A stretch of DNA of 20,205 nucleotides. Source: SUG2458 sp051872335 (GTDB taxonomy: Bacteria; Bacillota_I; Bacilli_A; RFN20; CAG-826). The position numbers were made by a program, and so were the translations under genes. The notes beneath the pieces are model-generated. The model saw only the letters and a program-made list of their open reading frames with translations. It was not told the origin of the DNA and searched no databases. Below, in pieces: positions 1 through 7,485 of the stretch. How positions within the stretch are numbered: position 1 is the stretch's first letter; every line of letters starts with the position of its first letter. Location of the stretch: positions 1 through 20,205 of the forward strand of contig JBJEDT010000001.1 in NCBI GenBank assembly GCA_051872335.1. Direction: 5' to 3'.

Positions 1-15
1 TACAATAAGAAGTAA
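1..15 (+). CDS. Possible last codons of trmD (partial)
   Basis: Reading from base 1 in frame 1 gives Tyr-Asn-Lys-Lys then TAA at 13-15. In Firmicutes the gene directly upstream of rplS is normally trmD (tRNA m1G37 methyltransferase), so this could be its 3' end. Four codons cannot identify a gene; the call rests only on synteny. Confidence 0.22.
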   Translation, partial: YNKK

Positions 16-83
16 GCAAGGACAAAAAAGTCTCACATCAATTGAAAGTTAACAGAAAAAAATGAAGAAATTTTCAATTTTAC

Positions 84-112
84 TTGCTATCTGTATGTAA
101 ATTTTGTAAAAT
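84..112 (+). promoter_or_regulatory. Promoter of rplS
   Basis: TTGCTA (84-89) and TAAAAT (107-112) are separated by 17 bp, a good sigma-A-type match. Transcription would start near 119, at the base of the first leader hairpin, leaving a leader of about 90 nt before rplS. An AT-rich inverted repeat upstream (40-47 with 72-79) may be a weak end for the previous transcript. Confidence 0.6.
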
Positions 113-118
113 AATAAA

Positions 119-207
119 GCATTTTGTAATGCTGCAGATGTTCCGCTGAAGATCACTACTTGAATGAACATGAATAAGAAAATATTTGTTGAAAAGGAGA
201 AACTAAG
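119..207 (+). promoter_or_regulatory. Structured 5' leader of rplS, candidate L19 ribosomal-protein leader
   Basis: The leader contains a hairpin GCATT/AATGC (119-123 with 128-132) and a longer-range pairing ATGTTC/GAACAT (138-143 with 166-171) enclosing a conserved-looking segment with GATCACTA. The Shine-Dalgarno AAGGAGA is at 194-200. Firmicutes rplS is known to carry an autoregulatory L19 leader, and position, size and pairing fit it. I cannot score it against the covariance model, so assignment to that family is inference. Confidence 0.5.
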
Positions 208-561
208 ATGAACAATAATTTAGTTAATGAAATTACAGCTTCTCAATTAAAGAAAGATATCCCAGAATTTAAAGCTGGTGATACATTAAGAGTAGCAGTT
301 CGTATTATCGAAGGTGGAAAACAAAGAATTCAAAACTTTGAAGGTGTTTGTTTAGCACGTCGTGGTTCTGGTGTCTCTGAAACATTCATTATCAGAAAAG
401 TATCTTCTGGTGTTGGTGTTGAAAGAAACTTCCCATTACATTCACCAAACATTACTTCTATTGAAGTAGTAAAACATGGTAAAGTACGTCGTCATAAGAT
501 CTTCTACCTACGTAACTTAAAAGGTAAAGCAGCTCGTATTAAAGAAGATTTATCAAAGTAA
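208..561 (+). CDS. rplS: 50S ribosomal protein L19
   Basis: This 117-residue protein is full length for L19 (usually about 115-120). L19 sits at the 30S-50S interface and takes part in intersubunit bridges. Recognisable family segments are FKAGDTLRVAVRI (22-34), the RIQNFEGV stretch, the GVGVERNFPLHSP segment, and the basic C-terminus RRHKIFYLRNLKGKAARI. The ATG has a strong Shine-Dalgarno AAGGAGA seven bases upstream. Codons ending in C (TTC, ATC, AAC) are more frequent than in the neighbouring low-expression genes, as expected for a highly expressed ribosomal gene. It is transcribed from its own promoter, through a structured leader that may allow feedback by L19, and ends in a strong terminator, so it seems to be a single-gene unit. 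Confidence 0.98.
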   Translation: MNNNLVNEITASQLKKDIPEFKAGDTLRVAVRIIEGGKQRIQNFEGVCLARRGSGVSETFIIRKVSSGVGVERNFPLHSPNITSIEVVKHGKVRRHKIFYLRNLKGKAARIKEDLSK

Positions 562-592
562 TATTTTAAAAATTTTAAATTAAATAGTGACT

Positions 593-619
593 AAAAAACT
601 TCCTAAGGGAAGTTTTTTT
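593..619 (+). terminator. Rho-independent terminator after rplS
   Basis: Stem AAAAAACTTCC (593-603) pairs with GGAAGTTTTTT (608-618) over the 4-nt loop TAAG, and the 3' arm runs into a seven-T tract. It lies about 30 nt after the rplS stop and separates rplS from rbgA. Confidence 0.9.
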
Positions 620-646
620 GTTGGTGTTTTTTTAAGTATTAATATT

Positions 647-655
647 TGATATAAT
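647..655 (+). promoter_or_regulatory. Extended -10 promoter of rbgA
   Basis: TGATATAAT (647-655) is a perfect extended -10 element (TGnTATAAT). The expected -35 position at about 627-632 is only a T run, which is typical for extended -10 promoters. It lies between the rplS terminator and the rbgA Shine-Dalgarno AGGAGG (665-670). Confidence 0.6.
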
Positions 656-677
656 ATAAAAATAAGGAGGAGATAGT

Positions 678-1535
678 ATGCAACAAAAAGGAATACACTG
701 GTTTCCAGGTCATATGCAAAAAGCACTACGTCAAATTGAAGAGCGCTTAAAAATTATTGATGTGGTTATTGAATTACTTGATGCACGAGCTCCTCTATCT
801 TGTAGGAATGATTATTTATATAACATTACTGCATCTAAAAAAAGACTTATTATTTTAACAAAACTTGATTTAGCAGATAAAGATGTTGCCTTGACTTGGG
901 TTGATTATTTTTCTAAGAATGGTAATCAAGTAATTCTTGCTAATTTAAATGATAAAAATATAGTACAAGAAATTATTAGGAAAATACAAATACTTGGAAG
1001 TGAAAAACAAGAAAAAGCAAAACGCCGTGGAATGAAACCTCAGCCTATAAAGACAATGATTATTGGAATACCAAATGTTGGCAAATCTACTTTAATTAAT
1101 AGGTTAGCGAAAAGAAGTGCTGCAAGTGTTCAAAACACTCCAGGTCATACTAGATCGCAACAATGGATTAAAATAGGAAATGATTTTGAACTACTTGATA
1201 CTCCAGGAGTTTTACCTGCTCATTATGAAGATAAAAATTTTGCTATTAATCTTGCTTTAATTGGTTCTATTAAGCAAGACATACTTCCAATAAGTGATCT
1301 TGTTTCTACATTAATTGGATTATTAAAATCATATTATCCTGATGATTTTAAAAAGTTATATGATTTAACAGATGATATGTTAGAAGATGATACTTTAGTT
1401 TTAACGCAAATTGCTAAAAGAAGAGGACTTTTATCTAATAAAGGATTTGATTTAGATAAAGCAGAAAATTTACTTCTTAAAGAATTCAAAGATGGTAAGA
1501 TTTGTAAAGTTTGTTTAGAAAGAATTGGTGATTAA
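678..1535 (+). CDS. rbgA: Ribosome biogenesis GTPase RbgA (YlqF)
   Basis: RbgA is a circularly permuted GTPase needed late in assembly of the 50S subunit. The permuted motif order is visible: G4 TKLD (61-64) comes first, then the P-loop GIPNVGKS (130-137), then G3 DTPG (174-177). The N-terminus has the conserved HWFPGHMQKA (7-16), including the His implicated in GTP hydrolysis in the family. A C-terminal helical domain follows. At 285 residues it matches the usual length. The ATG has a strong AGGAGG seven bases upstream. It heads a small operon with rnhB, whose ATG lies 1 nt after this stop codon, and sits after rplS as in Bacillus. RbgA acts on 50S intermediates, so its link to a large-subunit protein gene makes sense. 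Confidence 0.97.
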   Translation: MQQKGIHWFPGHMQKALRQIEERLKIIDVVIELLDARAPLSCRNDYLYNITASKKRLIILTKLDLADKDVALTWVDYFSKNGNQVILANLNDKNIVQEIIRKIQILGSEKQEKAKRRGMKPQPIKTMIIGIPNVGKSTLINRLAKRSAASVQNTPGHTRSQQWIKIGNDFELLDTPGVLPAHYEDKNFAINLALIGSIKQDILPISDLVSTLIGLLKSYYPDDFKKLYDLTDDMLEDDTLVLTQIAKRRGLLSNKGFDLDKAENLLLKEFKDGKICKVCLERIGD

Positions 1536-1536
1536 T

Positions 1537-2157
1537 ATGCTAGATTATGAAAAGAAATATTATAGTGATGAGATTCAATATATTGTTGGATGTGATGAGG
1601 CTGGTAGAGGTCCTTTAGCTGGACCAGTTGTTGCTGCAGCTGTCATTCTTCCAAAAGATTATGAAAATGAATTGATTAATGATTCAAAAAAATTATCAGA
1701 TAAAAAAAGAAGAGAATTATTTGAAGAAATTCAAAAGCATGCTATTGCTTATGGTATCGGAATTGTATCTCCTGAAGAAATCGATAATATAAATATTTAT
1801 CAAGCAAGTAGATTAGCAATGAATATTGCAATTAAAAACATGTCTCATAAGTTTGATATGATTTTAACTGACTATATGCCATTATTTGGTTATGAGTGCG
1901 AAGTTGAACCAATTGCCAAAGGTGATGCAAAAGCTATGTGTATAGCTGCTGCTTCTATTATTGCTAAAGTAACTAGAGATAATCTTATGATTGAACTGGA
2001 TAAGTTATATCCTCAATATGGCTTTAAAAATCATATGGGATATGGCACAAGAGAACATTTAGATGCTTTAGAAGTTTATGGACCTATTAAAGGCGTTCAT
2101 CGCTTCTCTTATGCACCGGTTTTGAAAAAAGATAGCAAACAATTAACTTTATTTTAG
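1537..2157 (+). CDS. rnhB: Ribonuclease HII
   Basis: RNase HII cuts RNA in RNA-DNA hybrids and at single ribonucleotides embedded in DNA. The four carboxylate active-site residues are recognisable: D20 and E21 in CDEAGRG, D112 (ILTD), and D130 in AKGDAK; the family segment AAASIIAKVTRD follows. I chose ATG 1537 rather than the in-frame TTG at 1525, because the TTG lies inside rbgA while the ATG follows the rbgA stop by one base (TAATATG) with a weak GGTG upstream; coupled translation is likely. The resulting 206 residues fit the family (about 200-260). The last five residues are QLTLF, close to the sliding-clamp-binding consensus QL(S/D)LF, which suggests recruitment to DnaN (inference). Confidence 0.96.
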   Translation: MLDYEKKYYSDEIQYIVGCDEAGRGPLAGPVVAAAVILPKDYENELINDSKKLSDKKRRELFEEIQKHAIAYGIGIVSPEEIDNINIYQASRLAMNIAIKNMSHKFDMILTDYMPLFGYECEVEPIAKGDAKAMCIAAASIIAKVTRDNLMIELDKLYPQYGFKNHMGYGTREHLDALEVYGPIKGVHRFSYAPVLKKDSKQLTLF

Positions 2158-2166
2158 GATATTTAT

Positions 2167-2202
2167 AAAAAGTCACCAAATTATATAATGAGGTGATTTT
2201 TT
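2167..2202 (+). terminator. Terminator-like hairpin that contains the dprA ribosome-binding site
   Basis: AAAAAGTCACC (2167-2177) pairs with GGTGATTTTTT (2192-2202) with one G-U pair, around a 14-nt loop, and ends in a T tract. It begins 10 nt after the rnhB stop. The dprA Shine-Dalgarno GAGGTGA (2190-2196) forms part of the 3' arm, so the structure may both stop transcripts and hide the dprA start. Confidence 0.65.
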
Positions 2203-2203
2203 T

Positions 2204-2977
2204 ATGAAAGCTTTAACGGCAAAAGAAGTAATCTTATATTTATCTATTAAATACAATGGAAATTGGAGTGATATTTTTAATGCTGTTAGAAAAAAAGAAA
2301 GAATTGATTTAGAAGATTATGAAAATGTAACAAATAATATTAAATGTTCTTACGTAACAATTTTAGACACTGAATATCCTAATTCTTTAAAAAGTATTTA
2401 TCGACCACCATTTGTTTTGTTTTATTATGGTGATTTGTCTTTAATAAATAACAAGACGATAGGAGTTATTGGTCCACGAGAAAATACTCAATATGCAAAA
2501 GATAATTGTGAAAGTATTGTAAATGAACTTTCTTCAAAACTTGTTATTGTTTCTGGCCTTGCTAAAGGAATTGATTCTATTGCACATCAAGCATGTATTA
2601 ATGCGGGTGGAAAAACGATTGCTATTTTAGGAAGTGGAATTGATAACTGTTATCCAAAAGAAAATTTACTTTTGTATAATATAATTAAAAAAGAACATTT
2701 ACTTATAAGTGAATATCCAAATATGGTAGAACCCAATTCAGATAATTTCCCTTTACGTAATCGAATTATTGCAGGATTAAGTGAATCCTTGTTTGTTGTT
2801 GAAGCAAAGAAAAAATCGGGTACGATGATTACAATAGGATATGCACTTGAAAATGGAAAGGATGTTTTCTGTTTGCCACATAATGTAGATGGAATACATT
2901 ATTGTAATTCTTTAATAAAAGAAGGAGCATTTCTAGTTGAAAATGCTCAAGATATTTTCAATAATTTAAATATTTAA
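2204..2977 (+). CDS. dprA: DNA-processing protein DprA (Smf)
   Basis: DprA binds incoming single-stranded DNA and loads RecA during natural transformation; homologues also occur in species not known to transform. The Rossmann-like core shows VIGPREN, the VSGLAKGIDSIAHQAC segment, AILGSGIDNCYP, FPLRNRIIAGLS, VVEAKKKSGTMIT and ENGKDVFCLPHNVDG. The usual G-S-R in the first motif reads G-P-R here. At 257 residues it is short: it has little N-terminal helical domain and lacks the C-terminal winged helix of longer members. The ATG is seven bases from GAGGTGA, which lies inside a hairpin. The dprA-topA adjacency is conserved in Firmicutes. No other competence gene is visible here. Confidence 0.93.
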   Translation: MKALTAKEVILYLSIKYNGNWSDIFNAVRKKERIDLEDYENVTNNIKCSYVTILDTEYPNSLKSIYRPPFVLFYYGDLSLINNKTIGVIGPRENTQYAKDNCESIVNELSSKLVIVSGLAKGIDSIAHQACINAGGKTIAILGSGIDNCYPKENLLLYNIIKKEHLLISEYPNMVEPNSDNFPLRNRIIAGLSESLFVVEAKKKSGTMITIGYALENGKDVFCLPHNVDGIHYCNSLIKEGAFLVENAQDIFNNLNI

Positions 2978-2983
2978 AAAATG

Positions 2984-3006
2984 TTTATTTAATATATTTA
3001 AATAAA
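2984..3006 (+). repeat. Perfect AT-only palindrome between dprA and topA
   Basis: TTTATTTAA (2984-2992) and TTAAATAAA (2998-3006) form a perfect 9-bp inverted repeat around TATAT. There is no G or C and no immediate T tract, so it is a poor terminator. It ends 24 bp upstream of the topA -35 box, where a regulator site would be possible. It could also be chance in an AT-rich spacer. Confidence 0.4.
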
Positions 3007-3030
3007 GGAAAAAGGAAGCAATTTTTTGTG

Positions 3031-3058
3031 TTGACTTTTTGAAAGATATGTTGATAAT
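3031..3058 (+). promoter_or_regulatory. Promoter of topA
   Basis: TTGACT (3031-3036) and GATAAT (3053-3058) are separated by 16 bp. The transcript would start at about 3065. This coincides with an in-frame ATG at 3065, which argues that translation begins at the next ATG (3083), where a Shine-Dalgarno is present. Confidence 0.72.
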
Positions 3059-3082
3059 AGTAAAATGTATAAGAGGGAAGAT

Positions 3083-5188
3083 ATGAAATTAGTTATTGTT
3101 GAATCACCAGCTAAATGTAAAACAATTGGAAAATATTTAGGAAATGATTATAAGGTTATGGCTTCTTACGGCCATATTCGTGATTTAGCTATTCGTGGAA
3201 AAGGTGGCTTAGGAGTTGACTTAGACAATAATTACACACCTATATATGTTAATGATTCAGATAAAGAAAAAGTAATTAGAGAATTAACTAAAGCATCTAA
3301 AGAAGCTGAAGAAGTAATTCTTGCAACCGACCCAGATAGAGAAGGGGAAGCTATTGCTTGGCATTTAGCTATGGTTTTAGGTTTACCTGTTGAGACTACT
3401 CGTCGATTAGAATTCCACGAAATCACTAAGGAAGCTATTCAAAGAGCTATTAACAATCCACGTACAATTGATATGAATTTAGTAGAGTCCCAAGAGTGCC
3501 GTCGTATTTTAGATCGTATTGTTGGATTTACTTTAACAGGTATTTTAAAAAAGAAAATTAAAATGGAATCTGCAGGTCGAGTTCAATCTGCTACTTTAAA
3601 ATTGATTGTTGATCATGAAAAAGAAATTGAACAATTTATCCCTGAGGATTATTGGACAATTGAAGGTACAATCAAAAATGATAAATGTACTTTAAATGTT
3701 GAACTTGAACAAATTGATGGTAAAAATGCTTCTTTAAAAGATGAACAATATGCACAAAATGTATTTAATAGTTTAAGTGATACATATAAAGTTATTGATA
3801 TTAAAAAGGTTAAAAAAGAACGTATAAGTAAACCTGCTTTTACAACTTCTACTTTACAACAAGAAGCTTTTGCAAAATACAAATATTCGACAAAACAAAC
3901 ATCTACTATTGCTCAACATCTTTATGAAGGTAGAGAAATCAATGGACAATTCCAAGGTTTAATTACTTATATGAGAACTGACTCTACTCGCTTAAGTCCT
4001 GAATTTATTAGTAGTGCTCAGGATTATATTAGAAGAACTTATGGATCTCAATATGTTGGTTCAAATGTAATAAAGGCAGCAAAAGGACAAATTCAAGATG
4101 CTCATGAAGCTATTAGACCAACTTCAATTGATAGAACACCAGATTCTATTAAACCTTATTTATCTAAAGATGAATATTATTTGTATAAATTAATTTATAA
4201 TCGTGCTTTAGCATCATTAATGTCAGCTAATGAATATGAATTAACAACTATTCGTTTGGAAAATGGCAATACAGTTTTTAAATCAAATACTGAACTAGAA
4301 CTTTTCGATGGTTATTTTGTTATTTATAAAGCTACTGATGATGAAGATTTTATTAATAAAGCTAAACTTCCTTCATTATCAAATAATGATATTTTCTTTG
4401 AGGATAAAGTTGAATTATTAAAACATACTACTCAACCACCTGCTCACTATACAGAAGGTAAAGTTGTTAAGTTAATGGAAGAATTAGGAATTGGTAGACC
4501 ATCTACTTATGCTTCAACAATTTCTTTATTATTGAAGAGAGGATATATTAAATCAGAGAAGCACTTCCTTATTCCACAACAAGATGGAAAACTTTCTATA
4601 TGCTATCTGGATGAATTCTTTATTAGAATTATAAATTCAACTTTTACAGCTGAAATGGAAAGAAATCTTGATGAAGTTGCTAGTAAAAAAGATACTCGTG
4701 TTCATCTATTAGATGGATTCTGTGCATTCTTCTTTCCACTTGTACAAGTTGCTCAAGATGCTTCTTATGAAATACCTGAAGAATTTGTAGAAGATTATGG
4801 TACATGTCCTGAATGTGGTAAACCACTAGTAAAACGCAAAGGTGCTTATGGTGACTTTATTGCTTGTTCATCGTATCCAACTTGTAAATATATTCAGAAA
4901 AAAGAAAAAGAAGTAGCTATTGCGACAGGTGAAAAGTGTCCAAAATGTGGATCAGATATGGTCTTTAGAAAAAATAAAAAAGGTGAAACATTTGAGGCAT
5001 GTTCAAACTTCCCTAGATGTAAATATATTAAGGGTAGTGAAGAAAAGCCTGAGCCAACATATGTTGATAAAAAATGTCCTAAATGTGGTGCACCTTTAAT
5101 TCTTAAAAAAGGAGTTAAAGGAAGATCATCTTTCTTAGGATGTAGTAATTTCCCTAAATGTAGATATATTGAACCTTATAAGGAATAA
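3083..5188 (+). CDS. topA: DNA topoisomerase I (type IA)
   Basis: Topoisomerase I relaxes negative supercoils by transient single-strand cleavage. The Toprim domain shows the catalytic Glu in VESPAK (E7) and the metal-binding DPDREGE (83-89). The catalytic tyrosine is Y296 in GLITYMRTDSTRL. Three C4 zinc-ribbon modules follow at the C-terminus, starting at Cys 575, 619 and 665, each with a CPxCG pair and a second pair in a CS-[SN]-[YF]-P-x-C-[KR]-Y context. At 701 residues it is close to B. subtilis TopA. I chose ATG 3083 (MKLVIVESPAK) because GAGGG at 3073-3077 is five bases upstream and because the promoter places the transcript start at the earlier ATG 3065. The gene has its own promoter and terminator. 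Confidence 0.97.
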   Translation: MKLVIVESPAKCKTIGKYLGNDYKVMASYGHIRDLAIRGKGGLGVDLDNNYTPIYVNDSDKEKVIRELTKASKEAEEVILATDPDREGEAIAWHLAMVLGLPVETTRRLEFHEITKEAIQRAINNPRTIDMNLVESQECRRILDRIVGFTLTGILKKKIKMESAGRVQSATLKLIVDHEKEIEQFIPEDYWTIEGTIKNDKCTLNVELEQIDGKNASLKDEQYAQNVFNSLSDTYKVIDIKKVKKERISKPAFTTSTLQQEAFAKYKYSTKQTSTIAQHLYEGREINGQFQGLITYMRTDSTRLSPEFISSAQDYIRRTYGSQYVGSNVIKAAKGQIQDAHEAIRPTSIDRTPDSIKPYLSKDEYYLYKLIYNRALASLMSANEYELTTIRLENGNTVFKSNTELELFDGYFVIYKATDDEDFINKAKLPSLSNNDIFFEDKVELLKHTTQPPAHYTEGKVVKLMEELGIGRPSTYASTISLLLKRGYIKSEKHFLIPQQDGKLSICYLDEFFIRIINSTFTAEMERNLDEVASKKDTRVHLLDGFCAFFFPLVQVAQDASYEIPEEFVEDYGTCPECGKPLVKRKGAYGDFIACSSYPTCKYIQKKEKEVAIATGEKCPKCGSDMVFRKNKKGETFEACSNFPRCKYIKGSEEKPEPTYVDKKCPKCGAPLILKKGVKGRSSFLGCSNFPKCRYIEPYKE

Positions 5189-5191
5189 AAG

Positions 5192-5217
5192 AATTGTGGT
5201 GTTTCCACAATTTTTTT
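5192..5217 (+). terminator. Rho-independent terminator after topA
   Basis: AATTGTGG (5192-5199) pairs with CCACAATT (5205-5212) around TGTTT, followed by a T run to 5217. It begins four bases after the topA stop codon. Confidence 0.9.
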
Positions 5218-5261
5218 AAAAGTTTTGATTTATAATTATAGATATCCAGGAGGCAAACTAA

Positions 5262-6545
5262 ATGGAAAAAATTAAAGTAATCGGTGCAGGTCTTGCTGGT
5301 GTTGAAGCAGTTTATTTTTTAATTAATAAAGGTTACCAAGTTGATTTATATGAAAAAAGACCTTTAAAAAATACACCTGCTCACCATAGTGAATATTTTG
5401 CTGAATTAGTGTGCTCTAATTCTTTAAAATCAAATCGTTTAGATAACGCTTGTGGTTTACTTAAAGAAGAAATGAGACATATGAATTCATTAACTATGAA
5501 AGTTGCAAATGAAACTCAAGTTCCAAGTGGAAATGCTTTATCTGTTGATCGTGATTTATTTGCTTCTAAAATAACCGAAATTATTAAGTCTTCTCCTCTT
5601 GTTAAAATACATTATGAAGAAGTTGAGACTATTGATACAGATGAATATACTATTATTGCTACTGGTCCACTTTCAAGTGATACTTTCATAGCAAATTTAA
5701 AAAAATATGTAGGTGATGAGACATTAAATTTTTTTGATGCGTGCTCACCAATTGTTGAAAAAGATTCAATTGATTTTTCAAAAGCTTATTATAAATCACG
5801 CTATGATCAAGGCGATGATTCATATATAAATTGTGCAATGAATAAAGAAGAATACTTACGTTTTTATAATGAATTAATAAATGCAAAAACAGCTCCTCTT
5901 CATGAAATGGATACTAAGTATTTTGAGGGTTGTATGCCTGTTGAAGCAATTGCTAAGCGGGGAGAAAAAACGTTACGTTATGGCCCATTAAAACCAATGG
6001 GACTAGGAAAAACAAGTGAAGATAAACCTTTTGCTGTCGTTCAATTAAGACAAGATAACGTACAAGCTAGTTTATATAATATAGTTGGTTTTCAAACTAA
6101 CTTAACATACTCCGAACAAAAAAGAGTATTTGGTTTAATTCCAGGACTTGAAAATGCTTCTTATGTACGATATGGATTAATGCATAGAAATACATATGTT
6201 TGTGCACCAAAAGTTTTGAATAAAGATTTATCAATTAAAGGTTATGATAAATTGTTTATTGCTGGACAATTAAGTGGTGTTGAAGGATATGTTGAATCAG
6301 CAGCTACTGGAATTTTAGCAGCTATTAACGTTGTTAGAAGAATTGAAAAAAAAGAACCTGTGTATGCACCCATTGAAACTATTTTAGGAGCACTAGTAAA
6401 TTATATAACTTTTTGTTCGCCTAAGAATTTTTCACCAATGAATGCAAACTTTGGGATTATGGGAACATCAGTTAAAGATAAAGAAGAAATCGCAAAAAAA
6501 TCTTTAAAAGCAGTTGATGAATGGTGGCAAAAAATCAATGGATGA
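5262..6545 (+). CDS. trmFO: Folate/FAD-dependent tRNA (uracil-54-C5)-methyltransferase TrmFO
   Basis: TrmFO makes m5U54 (ribothymidine) in the T-loop of tRNAs, using methylenetetrahydrofolate and FADH2 rather than S-adenosylmethionine. The N-terminal FAD-binding fingerprint is VIGAGLAGVEA (6-16). The two cysteines associated with catalysis in the family are placed as expected: C51 in ELVCSNSLKSN and C224 in FEGCMPVEAIAKRGEKTLRYGPLKPMGL-type context. The C-terminal FAD-contacting segment GQLSGVEGYVESAATG is also present. At 427 residues it is close to the usual 435. The ATG follows AGGAGG by a suitable distance. TATAAT at 5231-5236 may be a -10 element but has no good -35. The end overlaps the recombinase gene by eight bases. 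Confidence 0.97.
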   Translation: MEKIKVIGAGLAGVEAVYFLINKGYQVDLYEKRPLKNTPAHHSEYFAELVCSNSLKSNRLDNACGLLKEEMRHMNSLTMKVANETQVPSGNALSVDRDLFASKITEIIKSSPLVKIHYEEVETIDTDEYTIIATGPLSSDTFIANLKKYVGDETLNFFDACSPIVEKDSIDFSKAYYKSRYDQGDDSYINCAMNKEEYLRFYNELINAKTAPLHEMDTKYFEGCMPVEAIAKRGEKTLRYGPLKPMGLGKTSEDKPFAVVQLRQDNVQASLYNIVGFQTNLTYSEQKRVFGLIPGLENASYVRYGLMHRNTYVCAPKVLNKDLSIKGYDKLFIAGQLSGVEGYVESAATGILAAINVVRRIEKKEPVYAPIETILGALVNYITFCSPKNFSPMNANFGIMGTSVKDKEEIAKKSLKAVDEWWQKING

Positions 6546-7461
6546 TACAGTAATTTTATTTGAGAATTATCTTACAAATGTATGTAATTATTCTGTAAAT
6601 ACTGTTAAGTCATATTGTGATGATATTAATAAATTTTTAAAATATTGTAATGATGAAGAGATAAATTATTTAGAAGTAAAAGAAATGGATATTCGAAATT
6701 ATTTATCTCTTTGTTTTATTATGAAATTAACTAAAAGAACCATGAAACGTAGAATAAGTTCTTTAAGATTTTTCTATGCATTTTTAATTAAATTTGATTA
6801 TATGACATTAAATCCATTAGATTTTATTTCTTTGAAAAAAGGTTATAACAAATTACCTGAAGTCTTATATGATGAAGTTTTAGATAAATTATTTAAATAT
6901 AATCAAAATCGAGATGATTTTCTTAAATGTCGTGATCAGGCAATTCTTGAATTATTATATTCTTCAGGTATTAGGGCATCAGAATTAATAGATATTGAAT
7001 TTTCAAATCTCGATTTAAACAGTAGAATTATTCGTATTTGTGGTAAAGGAAATAAAGAAAGACTAGTTCCTTTTTCTAAAAATGCTCAAGAAGCAATCAA
7101 TTATTATTTAAAAGATATTAGACCTGTGTTATTAGGTAAGAGTAAAAATGATGTTGTTTCACAAAACTTATTTTTAAATTCGAAAGGCCAAAAATTAACA
7201 TTAAGAGGATTAGAATACATTTTAAATAATATTGAAGTAAAAACTGGGATTGATGTCCATTTACATCCACATGTTTTAAGGCATTCATTTGCGACCAAAC
7301 TATTAGATAATGAGGTTGACTTAAGAACAATACAAGAATTACTTGGGCATAGTTCCTTATCTTCTACAGAAGTATATACTCATGTAAGCATTGAGAGTTT
7401 ACAAGAAACGTATAAAAATACTCACCCACGAGCAAAGAAAAAGAAAAAAACCATTGCTTGA
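6538..7461 (+). CDS. xerC: Tyrosine recombinase of the XerC/XerD type
   Basis: Xer recombinases resolve chromosome dimers at dif near the terminus. All catalytic residues are present: R146 in SSGIRASEL, K170 in GKGNKER, H245 and R248 in HPHVLRHSFATKLL, H271 in GHSS and the nucleophile Y280 in YTHV. An N-terminal SAM-like core-binding domain covers about residues 1-95. I chose ATG 6538 (MDDTVILFENYL, 307 residues) over upstream codons inside trmFO; it overlaps the trmFO stop as ATGGATGA, with GGTGG ten bases upstream. The position after trmFO matches codV (xerC) of Bacillus, so XerC is favoured, but sequence alone cannot separate it from XerD. The hslVU-codY genes that follow it in Bacillus are absent. 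Confidence 0.93.
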   Translation: MDDTVILFENYLTNVCNYSVNTVKSYCDDINKFLKYCNDEEINYLEVKEMDIRNYLSLCFIMKLTKRTMKRRISSLRFFYAFLIKFDYMTLNPLDFISLKKGYNKLPEVLYDEVLDKLFKYNQNRDDFLKCRDQAILELLYSSGIRASELIDIEFSNLDLNSRIIRICGKGNKERLVPFSKNAQEAINYYLKDIRPVLLGKSKNDVVSQNLFLNSKGQKLTLRGLEYILNNIEVKTGIDVHLHPHVLRHSFATKLLDNEVDLRTIQELLGHSSLSSTEVYTHVSIESLQETYKNTHPRAKKKKKTIA

Positions 7462-7482
7462 ATTATGAAATTATGGTAATAT
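7454..7482 (+). promoter_or_regulatory. Promoter of rpsB-tsf
   Basis: TTGCTT (7454-7459) and TAATAT (7477-7482) are 17 bp apart. The -35 box lies inside the last codons of the Xer gene. The expected start at about 7489 coincides with the base of the first leader hairpin. Confidence 0.55.
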
Positions 7483-7485
7483 TAA

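Noticed and set aside
40..79. Terminator for the gene upstream of rplS
   Set aside because: The 8-bp AATTGAAA/TTTCAATT stem has a 24-nt loop and almost no G+C; too weak to list as a feature.
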